Of a stretch of 64,000 nt of DNA, positions 1 through 9,845 are shown piece by piece. The position numbers and the translations under genes are program-made. The DNA is from Bacteroidia bacterium (GTDB taxonomy: Bacteria > Bacteroidota > Bacteroidia > Cytophagales > Cyclobacteriaceae): positions 1 to 64,000 of the forward strand of contig JAUHYU010000009.1 of assembly GCA_030426345.1 (NCBI GenBank), written 5' to 3'. The notes under the pieces were generated by a model. The model had not been told where the DNA came from, did no database searches, and saw nothing but the letters and a program-made list of their open reading frames with translations. Position 1 is the first letter of the stretch; every line of letters starts with the position of its first letter.

Positions 1-178
1 GTCCCTTGGATATTCCCGCCTGGTTGGTGACTACAATCGCCAAATACCCGGCACGCTTTATTTTTTCGATTGCCTCAGGCACTCCATCAATGATCTTAAA
101 ATCCTCAGTACGATATGTATAATCGCCCCGCTCCACATTGAGCACTCCGTCCCGATCTAAAAAAAAGCATTTTTCCAT
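1..178 (-). CDS. gmhB: D-glycero-D-manno-heptose-1,7-bisphosphate 7-phosphatase-like HAD protein (N-terminal part, truncated by window edge)
   Basis: Minus-strand reading MEKCFFLDRDGVLNVERGDYTYRTEDFKIIDGVPEAIEKIKRAGYLAIVVTNQAGISKG: HAD motif DRDGVLN and TNQAGI. Confidence 0.8.
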   Translation of the reverse strand, partial: MEKCFFLDRDGVLNVERGDYTYRTEDFKIIDGVPEAIEKIKRAGYLAIVVTNQAGISKG

Positions 179-279
179 GGATTTATTGACGTTTTGAAAC
201 TTTAAAAACCCTTTGGGCAAAATTAATTTTTTTTGATTCCCATTATGATGATAATTTCTTTTTCTTTGCGGATTATAAT

Positions 280-1074
280 TTGAAGGCCAACTATATAGTA
301 TCTAATGGTTTTAAAATAAAAAATGTGAGCGATAGTTTAGTCATCATCCCTACGTACAACGAAAAGGAAAATATAGAATCCATCGTTGCAGCCATTTTTG
401 AGCTGCAAAAGGATTTCAATATTTTGGTGATTGACGACAATTCTCCCGACGGCACTGCTGCAATTGTAAAAGAACTCATACCGAAACATCCAGAACGACT
501 TTTCATTCTAGAAAGAGAAGGAAAATTGGGATTGGGTACAGCATACATCGCCGGCTTCAAATATGCCCTTGAGCATCAATACGAATATATTTTTGAGATG
601 GATGCGGATTTCTCTCACAATCCCATGGATTTGGAAAGACTTTATGAAGCCTGTGCCATTGACGGGAACGACCTGGCCATAGGATCCCGATATGCCTCTG
701 GGGTAAATGTGGTCAACTGGCCAATGGGCCGCGTATTGATATCTTATTTTGCCAGTATTTACGTGCAGATCGTTACTGGCATGCATATCAAAGATGCCAC
801 TGCAGGTTTTGTCTGCTACCGCAAAAAGGTGCTGGAAACCATCCGATTGGACCATGTGAAATTTATCGGCTATGCCTTTCAGATCGAAATGAAATTTACA
901 ACGTGGAAGTTCGGTTTCAAGATCAAAGAAGTGCCCATCATTTTTACCAATCGCGCTTTGGGCGAATCCAAAATGTCCTCAGGGATTTTGAGCGAGGCTG
1001 TTTTTGGTATTATAAAAATGAAAATCAGGAGCTATTTCAAATCCTACAAACGCGTCTCAGTCAAATCGGATTGA
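280..1074 (+). CDS. Polyprenol monophosphomannose synthase-like family 2 glycosyltransferase (true start may be the GTG near 326)
   Basis: IPTYNEKENIE, DDNSPDGT, MDADFSHNP, TAGFVCYR motifs of dolichol-phosphate mannosyltransferase family. Confidence 0.85.
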   Translation: MKANYIVSNGFKIKNVSDSLVIIPTYNEKENIESIVAAIFELQKDFNILVIDDNSPDGTAAIVKELIPKHPERLFILEREGKLGLGTAYIAGFKYALEHQYEYIFEMDADFSHNPMDLERLYEACAIDGNDLAIGSRYASGVNVVNWPMGRVLISYFASIYVQIVTGMHIKDATAGFVCYRKKVLETIRLDHVKFIGYAFQIEMKFTTWKFGFKIKEVPIIFTNRALGESKMSSGILSEAVFGIIKMKIRSYFKSYKRVSVKSD

Positions 1075-2274
1075 CTTGATCGGGGATAATTTAGAAATGA
1101 TCATGGTTGGTATGGTCAGTACTAAACTTACCATCGCAAATGTCAATAGATTCAGCAGTAGAATGATTCCCCAATCCCACATAATGGGTACAAATTCCAT
1201 ATAATAATTTTTCGGATCCAGAGTGAGAAACTGAAACTTGCTTTGCAACACACCAAAAGTGATCCCAATAAAATTACCTAACAAAAGCCCTTTCACGATA
1301 AGCTGCATGCCATTGTACACAAATATTTTTCTTATCATTTTATTGGTTGCTCCCAAAGCCTTAATCACTCCAATCATCTGTGTCCGTTCCATAATCAGGA
1401 TTAGCAAAATAGATACCATATTAAAACATGCCACGAAAAGTGTGAGACTCAGAAAAATCACCACATTGCGATTGAGCAAGGATAACCAATCAAAAATCTC
1501 CGCAAATTTATCGCTGATTTTTTCTATATAAAGCTCGTAGCCCACCACATCTTCCAACTGGCTTTGATATTTATTAACTTTTTTAAAATCGTCTACAAAA
1601 ATCTCCAGACCTCCCACAAGGCTGTCCGGCCAATTGTTCATAGTTTGAACGAGACGGATATCTCCCATGATGATCTTTTCGTCAAAATCTTCCAGCCCTG
1701 TTTCGTAAATACCGCTGACAACCATCTTTCGGGCACGCGGAGGGTCCTGAATAAAATATAATCTGGCATCATCCCCAAGTGATAAACTGAGTTTATTGGC
1801 GATTTTCTGACTGATCATAATTTCATCTGACGTTTTTTTCTCATTCAGATCAGGGAATACGCCCTCAGTGATATTTTCCTCAAATTTTGAAAGGTCGAAA
1901 GTACGAGAAACACCCTTTAGTACCACTCCTTCCACTTCTTCATTGGCCTTTAGCAAACCTGCTTTGCTGGCAAATTCCTGAATGTGATCGATATACGGAT
2001 ATGTAGAATAATCTTGAAATAACGCCAGATTTTTAGAAATGGGATCTTCTTCATAAGACTGGCTTAGCGTAAATTTCGTGACCTGCAAATGCCCTCCGAA
2101 ACTGATGATTTTATCCTGAATCTTCAGCTGAAACCCTTTTAGTATCAAAAAAGAAATGATCATAATCGCCAGCCCTATTCCAATACTTGCAATCGCAATT
2201 TTATGGATGGTTCCGGAAAAGGATTTTGTCTCTTTGCCGCTGATTCTTTTCGATATGAAATACGATAGGTTCAA
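1057..2274 (-). CDS. FtsX/LolE-type ABC transporter permease
   Basis: N-terminal FISKRISGKE..IAIASIGIGLAIMIISF, C-terminal FtsX TM domain ERTQMIGVIKALGATNKMIRKIF. Confidence 0.85.
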   Translation of the reverse strand: MNLSYFISKRISGKETKSFSGTIHKIAIASIGIGLAIMIISFLILKGFQLKIQDKIISFGGHLQVTKFTLSQSYEEDPISKNLALFQDYSTYPYIDHIQEFASKAGLLKANEEVEGVVLKGVSRTFDLSKFEENITEGVFPDLNEKKTSDEIMISQKIANKLSLSLGDDARLYFIQDPPRARKMVVSGIYETGLEDFDEKIIMGDIRLVQTMNNWPDSLVGGLEIFVDDFKKVNKYQSQLEDVVGYELYIEKISDKFAEIFDWLSLLNRNVVIFLSLTLFVACFNMVSILLILIMERTQMIGVIKALGATNKMIRKIFVYNGMQLIVKGLLLGNFIGITFGVLQSKFQFLTLDPKNYYMEFVPIMWDWGIILLLNLLTFAMVSLVLTIPTMIISKLSPIKSIRFD

Positions 2275-2309
2275 GAATATGCTTAATTTTAAGCTCTTTA
2301 GGATATTGT

Positions 2310-3494
2310 GTGCAAAATAATCAATATGATATGATTAGAAGCTTTTTTCTACTTTCTATTTTCTCCTTTTTTTCGATCTCAGGTTGTATGGCCCAACCAA
2401 ATGAAGAGAATTTGCTTCTAGGTGCTGAGCAGACAGAATCATATTTGCCTCAATTAAAAGATCAGAAAATAGGTCTGCTGATCAACCATACTTCCATGGT
2501 TGGGGAGTTACATCTCGTAGATTTTCTTTTGCAAAATGAAGTGTCCGTAAAAAAAATATTCGCCCCTGAACATGGATTCAGGGGTAAAGCAGATGCAGGG
2601 GAATTGGTAAAAGACAACTTGGATTCTGGCACAGGAATCCCTGTTATTTCTATTTATGGGAAGAATAAAAAACCTACAGCAGAAATGCTCTCCGGTTTGG
2701 ATGTAGTGATTTTTGACATCCAGGATGTCGGCACCCGGTTTTACACCTACATCAGCTCTATGCATTACATGATGGAAGCTTGCGCAAAATATAAGGTAAA
2801 AATGATAGTTTTCGACCGACCAAATCCCAACGACTATGTAGATGGCCCAATCCTCGATTTGAAATATCAGTCATTCGTCGGGATGCATCCTATCCCTGTG
2901 GTACATGGGTTGACAGTTGGCGAATTGGCTAAAATGATCAATGGCGAGGGATGGCTCGAAGGTGGTGTGAAATGCGATCTGGAGGTCATTACTATGAAAA
3001 ACTATACTCATGGAGATAGATATGATTTGCCCATAAAACCATCACCCAATTTGCCCAATATGCAATCGATCAAGCTGTACCCATCGTTGTGCTTTTTTGA
3101 AGGGACTAAAATGAGCATTGGCCGTGGCACGCTATTCCCTTTTCAGGTAATTGGCTATTCGGAAGAGCAATTTGGATCGTTTACATTTACTCCTGAATCC
3201 ACCGAGGGAATGGCTAAATACCCTAAACTGGAAGGAAAGCTTTGCTACGGCATCGATCTGAGGGAAGCGGATGTCAGTGATAAACTCGACTTGAGTTTTG
3301 TCATTTCATTTTATAAAAAATGGAAAAGTGACGATGCTTTCTTCACCAAATACTTCGATACCCTAGCCGGAACGGATGTGTTGAAAAAGCAAATTGAATC
3401 AGGAATGACAGAGGAAGAAATTCGAAAATCTTGGCAGCAGGGATTGGACGATTATAAATCGCTCCGCAAGAGCTACCTGTTATACGGAGAATAA
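2310..3494 (+). CDS. DUF1343 protein (NamZ-type exo-beta-N-acetylmuramidase family), lipoprotein signal
   Basis: KIGLLINHTSMVG, FAPEHGFRG, VFDIQDVGTRFYTYISSMHYMMEA, FDRPNPN signature of DUF1343. Confidence 0.85.
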   Translation: MQNNQYDMIRSFFLLSIFSFFSISGCMAQPNEENLLLGAEQTESYLPQLKDQKIGLLINHTSMVGELHLVDFLLQNEVSVKKIFAPEHGFRGKADAGELVKDNLDSGTGIPVISIYGKNKKPTAEMLSGLDVVIFDIQDVGTRFYTYISSMHYMMEACAKYKVKMIVFDRPNPNDYVDGPILDLKYQSFVGMHPIPVVHGLTVGELAKMINGEGWLEGGVKCDLEVITMKNYTHGDRYDLPIKPSPNLPNMQSIKLYPSLCFFEGTKMSIGRGTLFPFQVIGYSEEQFGSFTFTPESTEGMAKYPKLEGKLCYGIDLREADVSDKLDLSFVISFYKKWKSDDAFFTKYFDTLAGTDVLKKQIESGMTEEEIRKSWQQGLDDYKSLRKSYLLYGE

Positions 3495-3516
3495 TAATTA
3501 AAATCCAATACTTGGA

Positions 3517-4434
3517 ATGAGAGACCTCAGAATTATTTTCATGGGCACGCCTGAGTTTGCGGTGGAGAGCCTAAAAGCCCTCGTAAACCATGATTTCAAC
3601 GTGGTGGCCGTCATCACCGCGCCTGACAAGCCCAAAGGCCGTGGACAAAAATTGTCCATTTCCCCTGTAAAAGAATTTGCGCTATCGCAGGAAATTCCCG
3701 TATTACAACCCACGAATTTAAAATCTGAAGCATTCAACAAAGAGCTCAAAAGTTATCAGGCGAATTTACAGGTTGTTGTTGCGTTTCGCATGTTGCCGGA
3801 GGTAGTTTGGTCTATGCCGGAATATGGCACTTTTAACCTCCACGCATCGCTATTGCCTCAATACCGTGGAGCTGCTCCAATCAATTGGGCGATCATGAAC
3901 GGCGAAAAAGAAACTGGGGTTACGACATTTTTTATCCAACATGAAATAGACACTGGAAACATCATCCTTCAAGAGAAAGAACCGATTTTTCCAACAGATA
4001 CTGTAGGAACACTGTATGAACGTTTGATGAGAAGGGGGGCGGAGGTAGTCTGCCAAACTGTGGAACAGATCAAGGAAAACTCCTTTGCATTGCACGTGCA
4101 AAAGGACAGCGACGAACTGAAAGCAGCACCGAAGCTGTTCAAGCAAGATTGTGAAATTGATTGGTCTCGATCATCCAAAGATATTTATAATTTCATTCGT
4201 GGGCTTTCACCCTACCCGGCTGCCTGGTGTGAGTTGGCAGGGAAAAATTTCAAAATTTTTGATTCTGAAATCTCCGATCTCCCCTTGGAAGGAAAGTCGG
4301 GCGAAATATTGTCCGACGGAAAAGAAACTCTACTCATCAAAACCGGGGATGGCGCGATCCGGATCAATGTCCTACAGCAGGAGGGAAAGAAACGCATGGA
4401 AATTAAGGACTTTTTGCGCGGCAATAAATTATAG
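3517..4434 (+). CDS. fmt: Methionyl-tRNA formyltransferase
   Basis: RIIFMGTPEFAVESL, NLHASLLPQYRGAAPINWAIMNGEKETGVTTFF. Confidence 0.96.
   Translation: MRDLRIIFMGTPEFAVESLKALVNHDFNVVAVITAPDKPKGRGQKLSISPVKEFALSQEIPVLQPTNLKSEAFNKELKSYQANLQVVVAFRMLPEVVWSMPEYGTFNLHASLLPQYRGAAPINWAIMNGEKETGVTTFFIQHEIDTGNIILQEKEPIFPTDTVGTLYERLMRRGAEVVCQTVEQIKENSFALHVQKDSDELKAAPKLFKQDCEIDWSRSSKDIYNFIRGLSPYPAAWCELAGKNFKIFDSEISDLPLEGKSGEILSDGKETLLIKTGDGAIRINVLQQEGKKRMEIKDFLRGNKL
3572..3592 (-). repeat. Dispersed CATGG-GCTTTT motif copy (in fmt)
   Basis: rc = CATGGTTTACGAGGGCTTTTA. Confidence 0.65.
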
Positions 4435-4440
4435 ACTCAA

Positions 4441-4944
4441 TTGAAGATGGAAAAGATAATCATGGCTGCTAAAGCCAAAAATAATGTAATTGGCAAAGAC
4501 AACAAGCTAGTGTGGCACTTACCGGCTGACCTGAAATTTTTCAAACAAACGACCAAAGGTCATACGCTCATCATGGGGAGGAAGACGTTTGAATCCCTCG
4601 CCAACCCATTGCCGCATCGGGATTCGTGGGTTATTTCTAGAAATGAAAATTACCATGCCGAAGGGATCACGACTTTTCACAGTTTGGAAAGCGCCATTGA
4701 GGCCGGAGAGCAAAAGGGTCTTGACACCGTCTTCATCCTTGGAGGCGGAGAAATCTATCGACAATCCATGGAGCTGGCGGATAAGCTGATCATTACGGAA
4801 GTGCACGAAAGCTTTGAAGGCGACACCGTTTTCCCGAAAATAGATTCCGAAATCTGGCAAGAGGCAAGCCGTAAGGAGCATCAAGCCGATGAAAGGAATA
4901 AGTACGATTTTGCATTTGTCACCTACATCCGGAAGAAAAACTAA
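4441..4944 (+). CDS. folA: Dihydrofolate reductase
   Basis: NNVIGKDNKLVWHLPADLKFFKQTTKGHTLIMGRKTFES. Confidence 0.96.
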   Translation: MKMEKIIMAAKAKNNVIGKDNKLVWHLPADLKFFKQTTKGHTLIMGRKTFESLANPLPHRDSWVISRNENYHAEGITTFHSLESAIEAGEQKGLDTVFILGGGEIYRQSMELADKLIITEVHESFEGDTVFPKIDSEIWQEASRKEHQADERNKYDFAFVTYIRKKN

Positions 4945-5754
4945 ATGACGAAACTATCGGATAAAACCATTTGGATCACGGGAGCTTCTTCGGGCATTGG
5001 AGAACAACTCACCTATCAATTGGCCTCAAAGGGCAACAGACTGATTCTTTCTGCCAGAAGAGAAGCAGAGCTGGAACGGGTAAAAAGCAATTGCCCGGAA
5101 TCTGCTCAGAAAAATATCCATGTGCTCCCCCTTGATTTATCTGACCTTGATTCCCTCGATAATGCTGCTGCAAAAGCATTAAAAATCCATGGAAATATTG
5201 ATGTTTTAGTCAATAACGGCGGCATCAGCCAGCGTTCGTTAGTATCGGAAACTTCCTTTGAGGTAGATCAGCGACTGATCAATGTCAATTTCCTCTCGGC
5301 GGTGAAACTCACCAAGCTCGTGCTACCCTCAATGATCCAAAAAAATGGCGGACACATTCTGGTGACAAGCAGCCTCACTGGGAAATTTGGTACGCCATTT
5401 CGCTCTTCGTATGCCGCTTCCAAACATGCACTTCATGGATTTTTTGAGGCTTTGAATGCAGAGGTATGGGATAAGAATATTTATACCACCATTTTTTGTG
5501 GCGGATACATCAAGACTGATATTTCTATAAATGCCGTAACAGGTGATGGTTCTGCACAAAATAAAATGGATGCCAACCAGGCCAAGGGAAAAACGGCGGC
5601 TTCAGCAGCTGCAATTATGATCAAAGCGGTAGAACGAAATAAAAGAGAGGTTTACTTTGGCGGCAAGGAAGTGATGGGTGTTTACCTCAAAAGGCTTTTT
5701 CCGGGATTGCTGGCGAAAATGCTACGCAAGATGAAAATCAATGAACAGAAATGA
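4945..5754 (+). CDS. Short-chain dehydrogenase/reductase (SDR)
   Basis: TGASSGIGEQL, NNGGISQRS, SSYAASKHALHGFFEAL. Confidence 0.93.
   Translation: MTKLSDKTIWITGASSGIGEQLTYQLASKGNRLILSARREAELERVKSNCPESAQKNIHVLPLDLSDLDSLDNAAAKALKIHGNIDVLVNNGGISQRSLVSETSFEVDQRLINVNFLSAVKLTKLVLPSMIQKNGGHILVTSSLTGKFGTPFRSSYAASKHALHGFFEALNAEVWDKNIYTTIFCGGYIKTDISINAVTGDGSAQNKMDANQAKGKTAASAAAIMIKAVERNKREVYFGGKEVMGVYLKRLFPGLLAKMLRKMKINEQK
5434..5455 (+). repeat. Dispersed motif copy (in SDR gene)
   Basis: CATGGATTTTTTGAGGCTTTGA. Confidence 0.65.
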
Positions 5755-5759
5755 AATTT

Positions 5760-5780
5760 CATGGATTTTTGAGGATTTTA
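5760..5780 (+). repeat. Dispersed motif copy (intergenic, after SDR stop)
   Basis: CATGGATTTTTGAGGATTTTA. Confidence 0.75.
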
Positions 5781-5825
5781 ACGCCACCGAAAGCATGTTT
5801 GGAATTCTATATGGATAGCTAACAG

Positions 5826-5833
5826 TACCTTTG
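5826..5833 (+). promoter_or_regulatory. Bacteroidota-type -7 element (TAnnTTTG), candidate promoter of sialidase-like gene
   Basis: TACCTTTG matches TAnnTTTG exactly; a TTTG lies upstream at 5798-5801 but with longer than usual spacing. Confidence 0.4.
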
Positions 5834-5904
5834 CGGGTACACTGCCGTTATTCGTGAAAAATAATTTTAATTTGATCAAAACATTAATATAAAAAGTCAT
5901 AGAA

Positions 5905-7083
5905 ATGAAATGCATGTTTTCATTGGTTGCGATTTTAATTTCATTATCTCTATCTGCACAGGATGTTTTTCCCTTGTGGGATTCAAAAGCAACAATGCCT
6001 GATAAACAAGAAATTCCAATTATTGAAAACGTTGAGTTTTCTGTAATAAAACCATATGAGTATTATAAAGATGGTTACCGTTTTTTGCATGGGGTTGCAT
6101 TGATCTGGCATAAGGGCAAACTCTACGCTTCATTTGGGCATAATAAGAATGGCGAAAATACGGTAACTGAAGTAGCTAATTATTGTGTTAGTGAAGATGG
6201 AGGTGAAACTTGGGGAACTGTAAAAAACATAGGTGGAGGAGGACAAGTAGCCGTGAGTCATGGTGAATTTATTTCTTATAAAGGCGCCTTATGGGCCTTC
6301 CAAGGCGAATATGATGGAATTATGGAAAACCTTCATGTACGCGCTTTCGAGCTGAATGAAAATGCGGACAAATGGGAGGATAAGGGAATTGTAGCAAAAA
6401 ATAATTTTTGGCCAACTGCCGCCCCTGAGAAAATGGAAAACGGAAACTGGATAATGTCGGGTTTTCAAGTAAACCAAACTGGTACAGGTTACAATCCACC
6501 AGCTGTTGCAATTAGCCATGGCGATAATTTTACTAAATGGGATGTGGTTGTTATTCCTATGAAAACCAAAGGAGTTTGGGGTGAAAGCTCAGTGATGATT
6601 GATGGTTCCAAAATTGTAAACGTTGCCCGATGGGGGGCGCAATCCATGGCGCTAGCATCGAAAAGCAATGATTATGGCCGTACCTGGACACAGCTTAAAC
6701 CTAGTAACTTGCCTATGACTACTTCAAAACCTTATACTGGGCAATTGAGTAGCGGTGAATATTATTTGATTGGTACCACTTTTAACAATGTCAAAAAAAC
6801 AAGGGGTACCCTGACAATTGCTATCAGTCGTCCCGGCGAGCTATTTTTTTCAAAGGTTTTTGTTATTCGCCATTCAGAGTTTCCCGAAGGATTGGGAGAG
6901 TCGCATCCGAATGCTGCATTAGCTTATCCTCATGCTTGCGAATATAAAGGAAAGCTTTATGTTGGGTATTCAAATAATGGGGGAAAAGTTGGATGCCCCA
7001 ATAGTAAAGACTGGAGAGAAACAGCAAATAATAATAGTGCAGAATTAGCTATAATTCCCATCGAAATGCTGACCTCTCACTAA
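5905..7083 (+). CDS. Sialidase/neuraminidase-fold (BNR-repeat) exported protein
   Basis: Signal peptide, SEDGGETWGTV and SNDYGRTWTQL Asp-box-like repeats. Confidence 0.75.
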   Translation: MKCMFSLVAILISLSLSAQDVFPLWDSKATMPDKQEIPIIENVEFSVIKPYEYYKDGYRFLHGVALIWHKGKLYASFGHNKNGENTVTEVANYCVSEDGGETWGTVKNIGGGGQVAVSHGEFISYKGALWAFQGEYDGIMENLHVRAFELNENADKWEDKGIVAKNNFWPTAAPEKMENGNWIMSGFQVNQTGTGYNPPAVAISHGDNFTKWDVVVIPMKTKGVWGESSVMIDGSKIVNVARWGAQSMALASKSNDYGRTWTQLKPSNLPMTTSKPYTGQLSSGEYYLIGTTFNNVKKTRGTLTIAISRPGELFFSKVFVIRHSEFPEGLGESHPNAALAYPHACEYKGKLYVGYSNNGGKVGCPNSKDWRETANNNSAELAIIPIEMLTSH

Positions 7084-7118
7084 AGCTTTTATAATTCATT
7101 TGAAGCAAATTTTGCATC

Positions 7119-7139
7119 AAAAAGCCTCCAAAATCCATG
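7119..7139 (-). repeat. Dispersed motif copy (intergenic, after recG stop)
   Basis: rc = CATGGATTTTGGAGGCTTTTT. Confidence 0.85.
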
Positions 7140-7146
7140 AAAGCAT

Positions 7147-9240
7147 TTAGCTAATTCGACTCCAATTTAGCGAAGACTTTCGTTGGTTTTTTATCTGGAG
7201 TTTGATTGGTGCGTTTTCTTCCTTTTCAAGATTTGGATCTTCTTTCAATAATTCCTGAGCGGCTTGTCTGGCGATATCCAAAATGGCAGAATCCTTTCCA
7301 AGGTCTGCGATAAGCAAATCCAAAATACCGCTTTGTTGGGTGCCCATCATATCACCCGGGCCCCTCAGTTTCAAATCTGCCTCAGCGATTTCAAATCCAT
7401 TGTTGGTTCCTACCATGGTTTGGATGCGGTTTTTACTTTCTTTGGTCAGTTTAACACTCGTCATCAGCACACAGTAGGATTGATCCGCACCCCGGCCCAC
7501 CCTGCCACGCAACTGGTGCAACTGAGCAAGCCCAAACCGCTCCGCATTTTCTATGACCATGACTGTGGCGTTAGGCACGTTAACGCCCACCTCGATTACC
7601 GTGGTTGCCACCATGATCTGAGTTTCATTTTTTACAAAACGCTGCATCTCGTATTCCTTGGCATCAGCTTTCATTTTGCCGTGAAGGATGCCGACTTGAT
7701 ATTCGGGAAATGCTCGATTAATAGACTCAAACCCATCTGTAAGGTCTTTCAGATCCAGTTTTTCAGATTCTTCGATCAACGGATAAACAACATATACTTG
7801 CCTTCCCAAAGCAATTTGCTTGCGTATAAATCCAAATAATTCCAACCGATTGGAATCGTATTTATGGATTGTTTGAATCTCCTTACGGCCTGCAGGAAGT
7901 TCGTCAATGGTAGAAACATCCAAATCTCCATAAACCGTCATCGCCAGTGTCCTGGGAATCGGCGTAGCGGTCATCACTAGGATGTGCGGAAAATAAGCTT
8001 GGTTTTTTTTCCAAAGCTTGGCGCGTTGTGCCACGCCAAAGCGATGCTGTTCGTCCACGATGGCTAGACCAAGGTTTTTGAATTGTACTGTATCTTCTAT
8101 CAGCGCATGGGTTCCAACCAATATTTGGAGCGATCCATCGGCTAGGGTTTCTGAGATGATCTGGCGTGCCTTCTTTCGGGACGATCCTTTCAACATTGCA
8201 ATCTCAAGACCAAGCTCATCGGCAAAAGGTTTGAGTCCCTTATAATGCTGATCGGCCAAAATCTCAGTTGGCGCCATCAAAGCAGCTTGGGCGCCATTCC
8301 CGATGACGATAAGCATACAAATAAAGGATACGATGGTTTTGCCACTCCCTACATCGCCTTGAATGAGTCGGTTCATTTGCTTTCCGGATTTGAGGTCATG
8401 ATAAATCTCGCGGATTACCTTCTTCTGGGCATTGGTTAGTTCGAAAGGTAAATGATTGTTATAAAAATCCGTGAGGATCGTGGTGGAATCAAAGACCTGG
8501 CCCTTGAACTTTTCTACTCTGGTCAATTTCAGTTTGATCAGCCGAAGCTGCAAATAGAAGAATTCCTCAAATTTGAGCCGGTATTGTGCCTTGCGCAGTA
8601 CATTCTGATCTGATGGAAAATGGATACTTTTTAGAGCTTCCTTTTTGGAAATTAGCTGATGCCACTCTACGAGTTGTTGCGACAAGCTTTCGTTGATGAG
8701 CTTGTAGCCTTCTATCAACAGGTTTTTTTGAAGCTTGGAAATTCCTTTGCTGTCGAGATATCTGGCGCGTAACTTTTCTGTTGACGGGTAAATCGGGTGC
8801 AAATAAGAAGGACGTTGATTTCCCTCCGTTGCCGGGTCCATTTCTGGATGGGCGATATTATATTTTCCGTTGAAATAGGTCGGTTTGCCAAATACCAAAT
8901 ACACTGCACCGACTTTGATGTTTTTTTGCATCCACGAAGCTCCCTTGAACCAAACCAACTCGATTTCCCCAGTATCATCCACCAAATGGGCAACGAGTCT
9001 TTTCTTTCTCCCTTCGCCAATCATTCGCATATCTCGCAAGCAGCCCCTGAGTTGAATGTTGGTCATCGAACCGGTTATTTCATGGATTTGATATACTTTT
9101 GTCCTGTCTTCGTATCTAAAGGGATAATGTTGGAGGAGGTCGCCAAAGGAAAATATCTTAAGTTCCTTGTTGAGCAGTTCGGCTTTGGTGGGCCCTACAC
9201 CTTTTAAGAATTCTATTTTGGTGTCAAAGAACCTTGACAT
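7147..9240 (-). CDS. recG: ATP-dependent DNA helicase RecG
   Basis: RLIQGDVGSGKTIVS, MAPTEILADQHY, VDEQHRFGVAQR, MTATPIPRTLA, QLRGRVGRG. Confidence 0.97.
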   Translation of the reverse strand: MSRFFDTKIEFLKGVGPTKAELLNKELKIFSFGDLLQHYPFRYEDRTKVYQIHEITGSMTNIQLRGCLRDMRMIGEGRKKRLVAHLVDDTGEIELVWFKGASWMQKNIKVGAVYLVFGKPTYFNGKYNIAHPEMDPATEGNQRPSYLHPIYPSTEKLRARYLDSKGISKLQKNLLIEGYKLINESLSQQLVEWHQLISKKEALKSIHFPSDQNVLRKAQYRLKFEEFFYLQLRLIKLKLTRVEKFKGQVFDSTTILTDFYNNHLPFELTNAQKKVIREIYHDLKSGKQMNRLIQGDVGSGKTIVSFICMLIVIGNGAQAALMAPTEILADQHYKGLKPFADELGLEIAMLKGSSRKKARQIISETLADGSLQILVGTHALIEDTVQFKNLGLAIVDEQHRFGVAQRAKLWKKNQAYFPHILVMTATPIPRTLAMTVYGDLDVSTIDELPAGRKEIQTIHKYDSNRLELFGFIRKQIALGRQVYVVYPLIEESEKLDLKDLTDGFESINRAFPEYQVGILHGKMKADAKEYEMQRFVKNETQIMVATTVIEVGVNVPNATVMVIENAERFGLAQLHQLRGRVGRGADQSYCVLMTSVKLTKESKNRIQTMVGTNNGFEIAEADLKLRGPGDMMGTQQSGILDLLIADLGKDSAILDIARQAAQELLKEDPNLEKEENAPIKLQIKNQRKSSLNWSRIS

Positions 9241-9243
9241 TAA

Positions 9244-9837
9244 TTACTTTGCTTTTGGAATTTCATGCCACTCAAGGGTGTTCAGCAAGTGAACGATGTC
9301 GTCGCGTACAAAAGCGATGACTGGGGCGAGAGAATCGTTTTTCGTGGCGGTATTGAAGTAGAGTGCTCCACGCAGAAAATGATTTACTGAATCGGTAGAA
9401 AAAAACTGGTATTGGCTCGGCACCTCACCGCTCAACTCCGCAATGACGGCGGTTTTTCCAGTTTCTGTCTGAATTACAGCTTCGTCAATTGCATACGCTT
9501 TTACCTGATGTTTTGATGTCAATTTGTAAGAAGTGGCCAGATATTCCTTCAGCAATTGTTGGTCATTTTTCACGGGCTTATACGACAATTCGATGGACGC
9601 CTTAAAATCAGGATAATATAGATCTATCCAGTATGGCTCAGCAATCCAACTCGAATCTTTCAAGATTTTTGCATGTGTGGAATATTCAAACTGATAGGGA
9701 AATGAATCAGGCATCGCCTGATATTGATTTTCGGGAAGTACGATCCTGTTGTAGCCCTTCGGCTTTGGCATAAAATCCGTCTTGCACGCTGCCATCATCA
9801 ACATTGCTAATCCCATGCAAAACATACCTATTCTCAT
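9244..9837 (-). CDS. gldD: Gliding motility lipoprotein GldD
   Basis: Lipobox [33 protein letters not shown]; located next to gldE. Confidence 0.88.
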   Translation of the reverse strand: MRIGMFCMGLAMLMMAACKTDFMPKPKGYNRIVLPENQYQAMPDSFPYQFEYSTHAKILKDSSWIAEPYWIDLYYPDFKASIELSYKPVKNDQQLLKEYLATSYKLTSKHQVKAYAIDEAVIQTETGKTAVIAELSGEVPSQYQFFSTDSVNHFLRGALYFNTATKNDSLAPVIAFVRDDIVHLLNTLEWHEIPKAK

Positions 9838-9845
9838 GACTGATA

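Noticed and set aside
161-181. Motif-like AAAAAAGCATTTTTCCATG at the gmhB start
   Set aside because: Spacing between CATGG and GC is three bases short; explained by the MEKCFFLDRDG start codons.
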